DNA from: Pyxicephalus adspersus
Taxonomy: Eukaryota > Chordata > Amphibia > Anura > Pyxicephalidae
Direction of reading: 5' to 3'
DNA: 64,000 bases
Assembly (NCBI RefSeq): GCF_032062135.1
Contig: NC_092859.1
Location: 23,535,126 to 23,599,125 of the forward strand
Numbering within the stretch: position 1 is the first letter of the stretch; every line of letters starts with the position of its first letter. Under the pieces are notes generated by a model. It ran no database searches. It had not been told where the DNA came from and worked only from the letters and a program-made list of their open reading frames with translations. The translations under genes and the position numbers were made by a program. This document shows positions 1-37,031 of this stretch, piece after piece.

Positions 1-734
1 ATACTTGCACCCCTTCCCGTACACAGGGCCATATTATTACCACACCGGGGCACTGTCACAATGTTTCCCCATAAGGTTCCTGCAGAGGTAGCTAATAGTT
101 CCATGAGTAATCTTACAGTAAGTCAGTTTAATAGGCACCAATGATCCTTTTCGATATCTGTAAGTATGACATTCTTCCCACTGGCCAGCAGTATAAGAGA
201 CATTTTTCCCACTGACCCCCTTACTAATATGAGCTGTGAATATAATAATTATGGCTAAGATCATGTGTAGTATCTGTTCTTATCAGTTCTGGACGGGTCT
301 GCCACGATCTGGCCCAGGGGCCAGGGATGAAAAGGTCCGTGGTCCATCTTACGGCCTCACCTTAAAGGTGTGGGGAGGGTGCATGGCTTCTGGTCTGTAC
401 CCTCCCTAACCTTGGGTCTCTTTTTGGGAGAACCCATTGCCCAAGATGCTTGGGAGGGTTTGGCTCCGGTCAGCCCCCAAAGTATAGTAGGTGGTCTGCC
501 TAGGCTACGGCTCGGGAAGGGCGCGTTCCAGATTGAGAAGCTTGTCCCCTGTCCGGAGCCTTGTGCCCCTGAGGGTTCAGGTAAAGAGGCCTCAGTTCCC
601 TTTGGGGCAGGACCACGTAGAGCGCCACCAGCTGCACCAGCAGCAATACAAATCCCAAAGGGGTTCTGACCTTAGAATCTTTATTATCATTCCTACAGGA
701 AGTGAGGGGAAATCTCCTTTATGAAGAGGATTGT
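1..734. other. upstream flank without a supported gene
   Basis: About 285-665 is GC-rich compared with the rest of the window. Short open frames are present on both strands but none has recognisable domains. Confidence 0.4.
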
Positions 735-860
735 AACTCTATTTATAAAGCAGTGAATCTGACATTCCCTGGTAGGAAATAATTACTGCCATTGAGACAC
801 ATAGACCTGGAAGATTCCCAGCAGTGAATGTTTAAGGAAATGTCAGATTCTCAGTTTTAA
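735..860. repeat. short palindromic MITE-like element, copy 1
   Basis: It starts tatttataaagcagtgaatc and ends in an inverted form of tctgacattcc. It is related to the element at 14605-14719, which has the same outer motif on both ends. Confidence 0.5.
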
Positions 861-1149
861 AATTAAGAGTCCTAACTCCAGTTTTTCCTGGATTTTGGAC
901 ACATTTTCAGATCTAAGAATTGTCCCTTTATATAAGGAAGAGGTAAACATAACTCTGCATTTCATCATTCCATGCAAAACCTATATTATATAAGTATATT
1001 GATACTTTTTATATCACCCCACCTTACCAGGGGTCTCCCTCCCAGCACGGCAGGGGTTAATGTGCAGCCAGCTCTTGTTACATTGTATCACCTGCAGCGT
1101 CACGTGACTCCCCCAGGCTGGAAAGGGTTAAAGGGGATTTGTGTACCCT

Positions 1150-1592
1150 GCAGCTGACACTCTAACACTTCCCATTTCCTTCCTGTTGTCCCCCTTTCTC
1201 TATCTTCCCTTCTGTTATCATTATAGCAAGTAACACTCCATATTAGCATTTCCCAGACCTTCATTTCCTTTCTCTCCCCTCCCCCCTTTTCACTTCCTTC
1301 CCCCATCTTCCTCCTCTCCCCTCTCCCTCCATTTCCTCCCTCCTCCTCCTCCTGGCACGTTTCCTGGTGCGGCCCCTTTAAGAGGCAGAGCTCAGTGCTG
1401 GGAATCCACGTCAGTGTCAGGAGTGGACTCTCCACACTGACATCAATGAGGGAGGAAGAGAGAGAGGGGGGGACCCTGGCTTCCTGGAAACACCCCTCCC
1501 CCACCATGTGCTGCCACTGCTGCTAACTTCTGGAGTCTGGGGGAGACTGCACCCCCCAATCCCCAGCCTGGGGGGCGACACTGAGCGCTGCC
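1150..1592 (+). promoter_or_regulatory. etv6: etv6 proximal promoter and 5' leader
   Basis: About 1160-1350 is a pyrimidine-rich tract with repeated TTCC motifs (cacttcc, tttcct, cttcctg), i.e. GGAA on the minus strand, the core ETS recognition sequence. A leader of unknown start runs into exon 1. It contains an upstream ATG at 1446 in frame with a TAA at 1524-1526, a 26-codon uORF ending 66 nt before the main ATG. No clear TATA box; the start site cannot be fixed from sequence. Confidence 0.5.
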
Positions 1593-28338
<26,746 letters not shown>

Positions 28339-29225
28339 GGCGCTGACCCCTCCTGATATAGACAGGTTCCACTAAGTTGCTGACCGCCTGAAATCACTGT
28401 AAGGGCTGGAGCTGGATCTACTGGGGGCCATGCCCGGACTATGCACAGAAATAAATGGCCTCCCTCTGAAAAATGGACACTACGGCTGGCGCTGGGGGTC
28501 AATTCTCCAGACGCGGTCGGATTCTGGTACTCTCAGGGAGGTTTGCTGTGCGGCACGTTTGAGTCCCTTTTATGAGGTTTGTCCTGTCTTATTCCTGCAG
28601 AACTCATATTTTGGAAGTATTTGCACTGGAGATTATTACCACGGACAACGCACTGTGACCGTGACAGATGCATTGGGACACTTTCTATGCGTCCTCGCTT
28701 TTTTTTTTTTTTTTTTTTTTTAATTTCTTGGACATTTTTCTTTAATCTTTTGTATAACGTGTAAATTGCACTAGAGACATTTTAACTACAAATCTTCTAC
28801 TTCACCTGTTTTACCCGTGACGCCACCTGCGGCCTTGAATATATGATGTCATCGGCACTTTCCTTGTGATGTCATCGCCGGCGGCCTGTCATTTGGCTCA
28901 CTTAGCATTACTTCCTGTTTACGTGCTATGCCACTTCCTGTCATCATTGCCGTCTTTTCTTTTGACTTGGAAAACGAAAGTGGTCAGACAATAATACTAC
29001 AAATGTATGTGCTAGGTGGATGAATTCCTCAATGAAGGGAATTTTTATGTTTCTTAACTTTTTTTTTTTTGTTTTTTTTTTTTTTTTACCAGATGATTTG
29101 TTTTAAAAAAAATGAAAACACAAATTCACAGTGCCACTAAATATCCTGTCTGATCTCTTCATGTACGTGTGAGGTTTGAGCATTTGCCTGTTTTTACATC
29201 AAATAAAGGGCAAGAAAAACTCCAG
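28339..29225 (+). other. etv6: etv6 3' untranslated region (to first poly(A) signal)
   Basis: Sequence after the stop has a long poly-T run at about 28700-28721, another T-rich stretch at about 29058-29088, and the first canonical AATAAA at 29202-29207 followed by a likely cleavage region near 29220. No further coding sequence is seen. Longer 3' ends are possible. Confidence 0.6.
29202..29207 (+). terminator. etv6: canonical poly(A) signal AATAAA for etv6
   Basis: First AATAAA after the stop codon, 864 nt downstream, with T/G-containing sequence after it. Confidence 0.55.
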
Positions 29226-30469
29226 TGCTTGACATTTATTTAAATATGTCCCTCAACCCCAGTCTGAAATCTGTATGTAAATGTTTTAATATGCACAGGG
29301 TATGATGTATGGGATAATAATACATCATACAAATCCATTGTCAGTCATTGTAAGCTGGGGGGACTCCGCAAAGGCTTCTCACCATGTCCACCAATGGTAT
29401 TACCAGGCAGGACGTCGCCTATGGCTTGAGATTTAATAAGCTCCTGAAATCTATTACACACACACTTTTTAATCATGAATTTCTGCAGCTCACCAGCTAC
29501 CAATGTCAGCAACTTGCACTTCTCTAAGGTGCAGGACTTGGTTATAGTTTTTAGTTATATGTTTCATGTATTTAGACGTGATCTGGGCAGCGAGTACATG
29601 AAACGGTTTTTCAGTTTCTTCTCCCTGCATAACAAACATGCTTGCTGCTCAGATGCCTAATGGCAAACAGTCTTGTGCAAATATTCATTAATATTCTTCA
29701 AATAATTTAACAAGTCACAATGTTGATCAAGTTTCGAAAATGTCTGGGGAAAAAAAATCCATCCAATGTTTTTGATTTTTCAGGTGGGCACCCCCCCCAA
29801 CTCCAGGCCTTTTATCTGCTTAATTAATAATTACATAAATTGTCCAATTACTTTCAAACCCTAAAACAGAAACTTTATCAAAGTAAGTTTTTGTGCAATA
29901 CAGAATGGTTTTTGGGCCAGTCTTACTCAGACTTCTTTTCTTCATATAAATTTTAAAAAAATGTAACCGTGGTTTTATAACTAGGATTAAAAACATGCCA
30001 AACAAAGAAATCCATTTAGGTTTGCTGGATTACAAAGATTATTCCATGATAGTCTATTTTCTTTAGTCTTGAAGATTTTATTATAAATCAGGCCATTGTG
30101 TTAAACCCCCACTTGGTCAAAACAAAAGGGAAAATATTTTCCACTTGTCCAGCCAGGATGTCATTGGATATCTCTCAAATGGGGACATGGATTGGAACAA
30201 AACCTAGGAAAAAAGGACAGAACCTCCATCAGGTTAAAACTGTCTGACAACCACTTCCCTCAATTCTTGACATGCTGTCACAGAGACAGGAAGTAAGGAC
30301 AAACTTACACTAATTAGTTAAATATGGAACTTTCAACTAACATTTTCTCCAGGATTTGGGCTTTAAATTGTTTCTCAATAACAAAATTAACCCAAAACAG
30401 TTAACATGTATGCTTTCGATCTAAAAAAATGACAATAGGTCCTATTTGTACCACATCCCAAATACTGAT

Positions 30470-30950
30470 GACTGTTGAACCACCACTACATATAGTACAG
30501 GGACCTTAAAGGTACAAAAAATCACAATAAACAATTTTTATTAAGCAGCTGCCTTTAATTGGGACAGAACATACTGTATAGAGTAAGCGTTGGAGGACGT
30601 GGTGGCATCACTGTCCTGTTGTATTCCGGGGCATAGAGATAGGATACATACATGTGTATGACTGCAGTCATGCGTTTTTCATATGATGCTCTTTGCTGAC
30701 AAGTTCTGGAAATCTCTCACCCGTTCTGTCCCTCATTTATGGCATTGCATGGTGGTGACTATATGGTATATGATGTGAGTGAAGATATAAAGGAAGGAGG
30801 AACACGTTACATCTATGCAATCCATATACAGTTATGATTATGGTCATGTATGTTTGTATGTAATTTTAATATGTTGTAATAAAAATTGTTTATAGTGATT
30901 TTATGTACCTTTAAAGTCCATGTACTTGCTATATTTGTTGATGGTTGAAC
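30470..30950. mobile_element. foldback / MITE-like element with ~60-75 bp inverted ends
   Basis: Left end 30486-30543 (ttaaaggtacaaaaaatcac, aacaatttttatta) is inverted at 30877-30935 (taataaaaattgtttatagt, ttatgtacctttaaagt). Similarity continues outward through ttgaaccacc / ggttgaac. No transposase frame inside. Confidence 0.7.
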
Positions 30951-31503
30951 ACATATGCTTTCAAAAGCTTTTGCTCCTTAGTATATAGAGGAACCATTTA
31001 ATATTTTCTTTTAGGTTATTACTTGGGCTCAATAAAGTTGTGCAAAGAACAGGAAGCAAATGTTAGAAATCAGAATTCACCCTAATGCTAATTACAATTA
31101 GTTGAATGTTTTTTCTTTGTTACTGCAGTGTGCACATTGATCAATAAAGCGACAGCGATTTTAAAGGGATGATCTGATGATCAGCTGCTGAACCTGGAAA
31201 AAGGGGCTCTGCAGCCTAAAAGCCAACCAGGCATATAACATTTTCATATAGATGCCAGTCTGCACTTTTTGATGACAAATTCACTTTAAATTGAAGATTC
31301 CTCCAAGGAGTTTGTAGTGCAATACCCTTTGTTGACTAACTTATGGTTTTAAAAAAGCAAGCTTTCAGAATGGTTTAAATAAAGCCTCAAAAAAGAGATT
31401 GTGAAACTGAAATTTTAAAAATGTTCTCCAGTAAAAGGTAATATTCAATGTGGTACAGTGCTGTGTAATATGTTGGCAGTAAAAACATCCTATTTATATT
31501 ACT

Positions 31504-31538
<35 letters not shown>

Positions 31539-32047
31539 ATATACATATATATTAATCATATTAAGACTCTACTATTGCCGTCATTGGAGATACGTGTAGT
31601 TCCTTAGATTGTCACTAGGTGGTGCTACTTACCACAACATGTAACACAAAAAGAAAAAGCATCAGCCCTCCATCCTCCCCAATATTCTTCATTCCCATTT
31701 GTACATTTTTTTGCTCATCTCCATGAAGATTGCACATAGCTAGAAACCACCCCAGGGGCCTAAAGGAAATCTTTTCTCAGTAACAAAAATCTCACTTATA
31801 CCTCACCTATATAAAAACAATAATGATCCTGCCATGATAGACCTTGTTTGGGCACTTCCTCTTATAGAGTGACAGTACCTGTCTTCTAGTGCTTCTACAG
31901 TGTTAGTCTGTCCTTCTGTTGGCTGTGCTGACTTTCATTGTGCAGCCATGGTCCAGTGTCGTCATCATCAGGGACCCAACCCAGAGCAATCATGTTGGAG
32001 CCAGTGGATGAAGACAGAAAATGGTTCAAATAAGGGATCAGCCTTCT

Positions 32048-32170
32048 AGATTGTAAGCTCTTCTGGGCAGGGTCCTCTCCTCCTGTGTCACTGTCTGTAT
32101 TCGTCTGTTATTTGCAACCCCTATTTAATGTGCAGCACTGCATAATATGTTGGCACTATATAAATCCTGT

Positions 32171-32203
<33 letters not shown>

Positions 32204-32205
32204 TC
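32048..32205 (+). repeat. SINE-like repeat, family B, with (AAT)n tail
   Basis: Contains agattgtaagctcttctggg, gtgtcactgtctgtattcgt, gtgcagcactgcataatatg and tataaatcctg followed by about 11 AAT repeats. Nearly full-length. Confidence 0.8.
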
Positions 32206-32897
32206 TGAGAAAAGGAGGGAAATGGTAATAATTAAAGTAAGGAATAGTTTATATTTTAATCAGGTTTGTATTTTAGTCTGTACCCCACTGGGGTATCTAC
32301 CATCACTACCAGCCTCTTTTACACTAGGAAACAATAGGGGTGTTGCTGTAATCTGGACCAGTGATAAAGAATAGTCAGAGGTTGTAAGCTTTCCCCAGTT
32401 TAATAAAAGTTTTTTTTTAATGTCCCCCTGGATGTAATTTTCTATCTCTTCCTGTCCCTACAGGAAGTGAGGGAAAGTCTCCCCAGCTGGGACACAGATG
32501 GCAATTAAAACCTTTTAAGAGAGAGAATACATTTTCATCAGTGAAGCTGGGTGACACAGCAAACCTGGAATGGATTTCTTCAGTTATTTGCTACATACAG
32601 TGACACAGGAGGAGGAGAGGGCCCTGCCCAGAAGAGCTTACAATCTAAGAGATGGGGGAAGTAACAGACAGTAAGAGGGATTCCCCACCACCATATTCTG
32701 TTCACAAGCTGCACTCACGCAGCACATTGTAGCCACATTGTTCCCCATCAGCCAGTCATTGCGCCCGCGTCATGCCTTCCCTTAAATCTAAAGCCGTCAC
32801 CCCGTTTGTGTCTTTAAAAAGCAGCATGCAGCAGAAGTCACCTATCAGCTTCACCCAGCCTATCATCTGAAACGTCCTCTATATTCCAAGAAGCAAT

Positions 32898-32911
32898 GCT
32901 TTCAGTTTCAT
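32898..32911 (-). promoter_or_regulatory. ISRE/IRF-like motif upstream of TRIM A
   Basis: On the minus strand ATGAAACTGAAAGC fits the ISRE form RNGAAANNGAAACT at 12 of 14 positions, 20-33 nt before the ATG. The same motif is at 36999-37012 before TRIM B. An alternative reading is that it lies in the pyrimidine tract of a 3' splice site, see findings. Confidence 0.4.
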
Positions 32912-32930
32912 TTCCTATCCTCCGTCAGCC

Positions 32931-34493
32931 ATGGCATCTGCTGCCGGTTTAAGAAAGGAGCTGGAATGTTCTATCTGTCTGAATATTTACACCGATCCTG
33001 TAATGCTAAAATGTGGACATAACTATTGCAGGGAATGTATTGATCGTGTGTTGAATACACAAAAGCAAAGTTTTTTCTGTCCGGAATGCAGAGAAGAGTT
33101 TCGGGAGCGGCCTACGCTGCACAAGAACATAACGCTGCGTAACATAGTTGAGAATTTCGTGAATACTCAGCCGGATCCAGAGGGGAGCAGAATATTTTGT
33201 TCTCACTGTGTTGACTCTCCTGTAGCCGCCGTTAAGTCCTGTCTGCATTGTGAAGTGTCTTTGTGTGATAAACACCTGAGTGTTCACAAAAGGTCACCAG
33301 AACACGTCTTATCTGATCCCACCACTACCCTGGAGAACAGGAAATGTTCCATCCATAAGAAGATCCTGGAATATTACTGCACTGAGGACTCTGCATGTAT
33401 CTGTGTGTCCTGCTGTCTGATCGGGGAACACAAAGGACATCAGATGGAATCATTGGAGGAGGCCTCTGAGCAAAAGAAGAAGAAAATGAGAAATGTTCTG
33501 CAGAAAATGGCGACAGAGAAAGAGGAGATTGAGGAAAAAGTTCGGAGTCTTGAGAAACATGGGGTGAAAGTTAAAACTAAAGCAGCTGGTGAACGAGAAA
33601 AAGTCACTGCCTTGTTTAAAGACCTCATAAGACAGCTGGAAGAACTAGAGAAGAAAATCCTGAGTGAGATTTCCAGCCAAGAAAAGCAACTTTCTTTCTC
33701 TAACTCTGATCAGATCCAGCGGCTGGAAATCAAGAAGGACGAGCTGTCAAGGAAGATACGTCACATTGAGGAGTTGTGTACCATGGTGGACCCAATGACT
33801 ATCCTAAATGAATCGGAAATACCTGACTTCTGTGATTCCAAGAAGGACAAAGATGGACATGATAACCTCCTCCATGATCTGGATGTGGTTGGAATCTCAT
33901 ACTCATTACACACAGGTTTATTTAATTTAATAACCGGGGTAAATAAAGGAATCTGTGCGGAGAAAGCTTCAGAAATTTTATTAGATGTAAACACAGCCAG
34001 TGTTAAACCATATATATCAGATAACAAAAAAACTGTATCCTGGTCGGAGATAAGCCAGAATCGCACAGTAACATCAAAAAGATTTCAGTCTTACCCCCAG
34101 GTAATGAGTAGTCAAAGTGTCTCCTCTGGGCGATATTACTGGGAGTTGGATGTTGAGGGTTCAGAGAATTGGAGAATTGTATTGTGTTACCCCAGTATGG
34201 ACAGGACAGGAGATAAATCACAAATTGGAAATAATGACAAATTCTGGGGTCTGTACAGGGTTAACAGACAATATGCAGTGGTATACAATGGTAACGTCAT
34301 CCATTTACCGGCCATTATCTTCAGTGGCAGAGTCAGGATATATCTGGATTATGAGGCCGGACAGATCTCTTTTTATGATCTGTGTCACCCAGTTCGTCAC
34401 CTCCACACCCTCACAGCCACCTTTTCTGAACCCCTCCATGTTGTGTTTGGTGTATGGAAGGGTAGTATAAAAGTATTTGGGGATATTAGTTAG
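32931..34493 (+). CDS. TRIM A: intact RING / two B-box / coiled-coil / PRY-SPRY protein
   Basis: A 520-aa single-exon TRIM, of the TRIM25/finTRIM-like type that is expanded in fish and frogs. RING at 13-53 has all C3HC4 ligands (C13, C16, C28, H30, C33, C36, C50, C53). B-box 1 at 90-125 and B-box 2 at 139-170 (C139, H142, C150, D153, C158, C161, H167, H170) are complete. A Lys/Glu-rich coiled coil runs from about 175 to 290, and PRY-SPRY from about 352 to 517 with LDYEAGQISFYD at 472-483. Inferred role: cytoplasmic E3 ubiquitin ligase with SPRY ligand recognition; the substrate is unknown. The start is the ATG in ccATGg, conserved in the paralogues. Odd: V417 replaces the near-invariant Gly of the W-x-I-G motif, and P360 and S387 also differ from every paralogue. 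An AATAAA lies at 34585-34590. Confidence 0.93.
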   Translation: MASAAGLRKELECSICLNIYTDPVMLKCGHNYCRECIDRVLNTQKQSFFCPECREEFRERPTLHKNITLRNIVENFVNTQPDPEGSRIFCSHCVDSPVAAVKSCLHCEVSLCDKHLSVHKRSPEHVLSDPTTTLENRKCSIHKKILEYYCTEDSACICVSCCLIGEHKGHQMESLEEASEQKKKKMRNVLQKMATEKEEIEEKVRSLEKHGVKVKTKAAGEREKVTALFKDLIRQLEELEKKILSEISSQEKQLSFSNSDQIQRLEIKKDELSRKIRHIEELCTMVDPMTILNESEIPDFCDSKKDKDGHDNLLHDLDVVGISYSLHTGLFNLITGVNKGICAEKASEILLDVNTASVKPYISDNKKTVSWSEISQNRTVTSKRFQSYPQVMSSQSVSSGRYYWELDVEGSENWRIVLCYPSMDRTGDKSQIGNNDKFWGLYRVNRQYAVVYNGNVIHLPAIIFSGRVRIYLDYEAGQISFYDLCHPVRHLHTLTATFSEPLHVVFGVWKGSIKVFGDIS

Positions 34494-36621
34494 AGGTGAG
34501 AAACTCAGCCAAAGACAGGTAGTACCAATGGGAGCTTGAATTGGTGGTTGCAAGGAACTTGAATTGGTGGAATAATAATTGTCAAATAAACCAATCAAAA
34601 AGTAGGACTAAGAATTTTTAAAAGGGAAAGATGTAATGAGATACTAAGCGGTACACAAAAAAAGTTTCAGTAGCTACATACAGGTGAAAGGAGAGAGATA
34701 TTTACAGAGCTAGTAATAAAAATAATTGCAAGTGAATTCAAAATGGTTGGAAGGGTGGAAAGTCAACTCATAGCTGATGGGTGACCACTGGAAGCCTAAT
34801 TATCTGCCACTTATACACCATCAACATATAAGCCCAAGCAATTATATTAGATTATAAATACCAATCACGGATACTGATCTCCTTCCTCACCAGTCTCATT
34901 TAGCATGCTGACTCTGGCAGTCCCATGTTTTATTTCTGTAACTTTTAGCAGTTTTCTGATTATATATAAATCTCTGGCAGTTTCCTTAGCTAGGTGTTTG
35001 CATTGTTGTGCATTGACGTTGTGCTTTTAATGATTTTATTCTATAGGTAATATTAGGTTGTTTACTAGCTCATTGTTGCATTATAATTAGATAACAATCC
35101 CTCTTGACCCTCTAATAGTCTACCAGGCAACCACATTATCACCGATCGGTTATCACCCTACAGGAGGTGAGCACATAGCAGCTGACAGCATTCCTCCATG
35201 TGAAAATACTTATAAGGAAATCTATTGTATATTTTTACTTGTGATAAACTCTGAAAATTTTTCAACATTGATTTTTGAAAATTTCAAAAAATTTGGGTCC
35301 CGTTCTATGTGACACTCAGCCTGTTGCCCCTTTGATGTCAGGAAGTAAAAAATCTAATAAAGACTTTAATATAATGATATTTTGTGTAATTCATTATTTG
35401 TTTTACTGTTATTACAGGAAAGACTTGCTGAGACCACAATGAGCATCATAACACATAATCTAGTAACGCACTGTATATGTGTTGCCATAAATCATCAGTT
35501 GCACACATTTAAAATTCAATGTGATGCGCCCATAAAACCACATCACAGATGCAAATACTCTGTGGTTTGAAGGATCGCAACGGATACATTTTTTGTACAT
35601 TGAGTTGTATTGACAGCCTGTAAGGTCTCAGCAAAGCCAACTACCAAAAATAATTCCCATGCATGGGTGCGAGAGTTACATAATTCTGGTCCGGCCAATC
35701 AAGATGGCTGAAGCTCCTGAACCGGAGGAGCAAAAAGAGTTTATTTAAAAAAAGGTAGGTAAGTTGTTTTATTGGTGATGACCAATACTGTTTCATCTGC
35801 AATAACGATTTTGCTTGATCACATTTTTTATAGTAACTTTAGTACAACTTTTAATGGCACCAAAGCTTTTTCTATTTATTAGCACCAGAGCGCCTCCAGG
35901 ACCACTCGCCAATTCACAAGCAGCACTCAATTACTCCCTGGCCTAAAACAAGCAAACAAAATCACTTTCAGAATGAATTCCTCTTTATGAATACAGGTAT
36001 TCCCCAGGTTACATATGAGATAGGGACTGTAGGTTTGTTCTTAACTTGAATTTGTATGTAAGTCAGAACAAGTACAATATTTTAATAAATGCGATTAAGA
36101 CAGATGTTTATCTCAACGTATTATTAGGCAGCATGGTGTCAGTTACTGTATAAAATCCTCACTGTGAGCTAATCACAAACAAAGCAAAAAAACTTCATAG
36201 AGCCTAGACATTCATTAACTTCCGGAGCAAGCTGTGCTTTCATATGCAAAAAGAAACTTCAGAGTTTGTCTTGGTCATTAAAGAAATACAAGATGTTGCA
36301 GAAGAGCTTGTGCTTAAGATCGCCCACAACCTCAGCTGTGTTTAGCAAGAGATTTCTTCTGCAAGTCATGCAAACCACCCCCATCTCCCCAATTAAGCCT
36401 CCGCCCTGCACACAAGCGAGCAGGGAAGCCCAGTTAATATCTAGGAGTCATCTGTATGTTGGATGTCCTTAACTTGGGGACTACCTATAACCAACATTCA
36501 TCCATCCATCTCCAAGACCACAATAGGAGGTCACTATCATTCTCTTCAAGAATCCAGCTGTCCACCGTTGGTTCTACATCAAGTAGCAGCTATAGAGGTT
36601 TCCTCAGAGCACTGCACTGTA
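34494..36621. other. 3' flank of TRIM A
   Basis: AT-rich, with the TRIM A poly(A) signal at 34585 and a MITE at 35994-36487. No other gene recognised. Confidence 0.6.
35994..36487. mobile_element. pogo/Tigger-like MITE in duplication unit 1
   Basis: Starts caggtattccccaggtta after TA and ends cttggggactacctata; the ends are inverted repeats of a caggtagtcccc type. No transposase frame. Duplicated with the host unit (copy at 40057-40551). Confidence 0.6.
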
Positions 36622-36998
36622 GAGAGAATACATTTTCATCAGTGAAGCTGGGTGACACAGCAAACCTGGAATGGATTTCTTCAGTTATTTGCTACATACA
36701 GTGACACAGGAGGAGGAGAGGGCCCTGCCCAGAAGAGCTTACAATCTAAGAGATGGGGGAAGTAACAGACAGTAAGAGGGATTCCCCACCACCATATTCT
36801 GTTCACAAGCTGCACTCACGCAGCACATTGTAGCCACATTGTTCCCCATCAGCCAGTCATTGCGCCCGCGTCATGCCTTCCCTTAAATCTAAAGCCGTCA
36901 CCCCGTTTGTGTCTTTAAAAAGCAGCATGCAGCAGAAGTCACCTATCAGCTTCACCCAGCCTATCATCTGAAACGTCCTCTATATTCCAAGAAGCAAT

Positions 36999-37012
36999 GC
37001 TTTCAGTTTCAT
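36999..37012 (-). promoter_or_regulatory. ISRE/IRF-like motif upstream of TRIM B
   Basis: Identical duplicate of the motif at 32898-32911, at the 4101-bp offset. Confidence 0.4.
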
Positions 37013-37031
37013 TTCCTATCCTCCGTCAGCC

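Larger units (their letters stand above)
29226..32520. other. intergenic, etv6 to TRIM cluster
   Basis: No coding sequence supported. It contains the foldback element 30470-30950, an (AAT)n run at about 31505-31537, a family B SINE at 32048-32205 with an (AAT)n tail, and AT-rich unique-looking DNA. Confidence 0.6.
32521..36621 (+). repeat. tandem duplication unit 1 (4.1 kb) carrying TRIM A
   Basis: Matches 36622-40690 at an offset of 4101 bp through promoter, coding region and 3' flank including a MITE (35994-36487). The unit junction shares a short gagag microhomology. It is near-identical in the coding region and more diverged, with indels, downstream. Confidence 0.9.

Noticed and set aside
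37..264. Minus-strand 75-codon frame with a hydrophobic start, considered as a retroelement envelope or secreted protein remnant
   Set aside because: No recognisable motif, LTR or neighbouring retroelement gene supports it; a hydrophobic stretch alone is not enough.
370..724. GC-rich overlapping frames near the left edge
   Set aside because: Pro/Gly-rich low-complexity translations without homology that I recognise and without splice or poly(A) context.
32931..34598. Minus-strand open frames of 60-100 codons opposite the TRIM coding regions
   Set aside because: They repeat at every TRIM copy as antisense shadows of the coding frame and have no features of their own.
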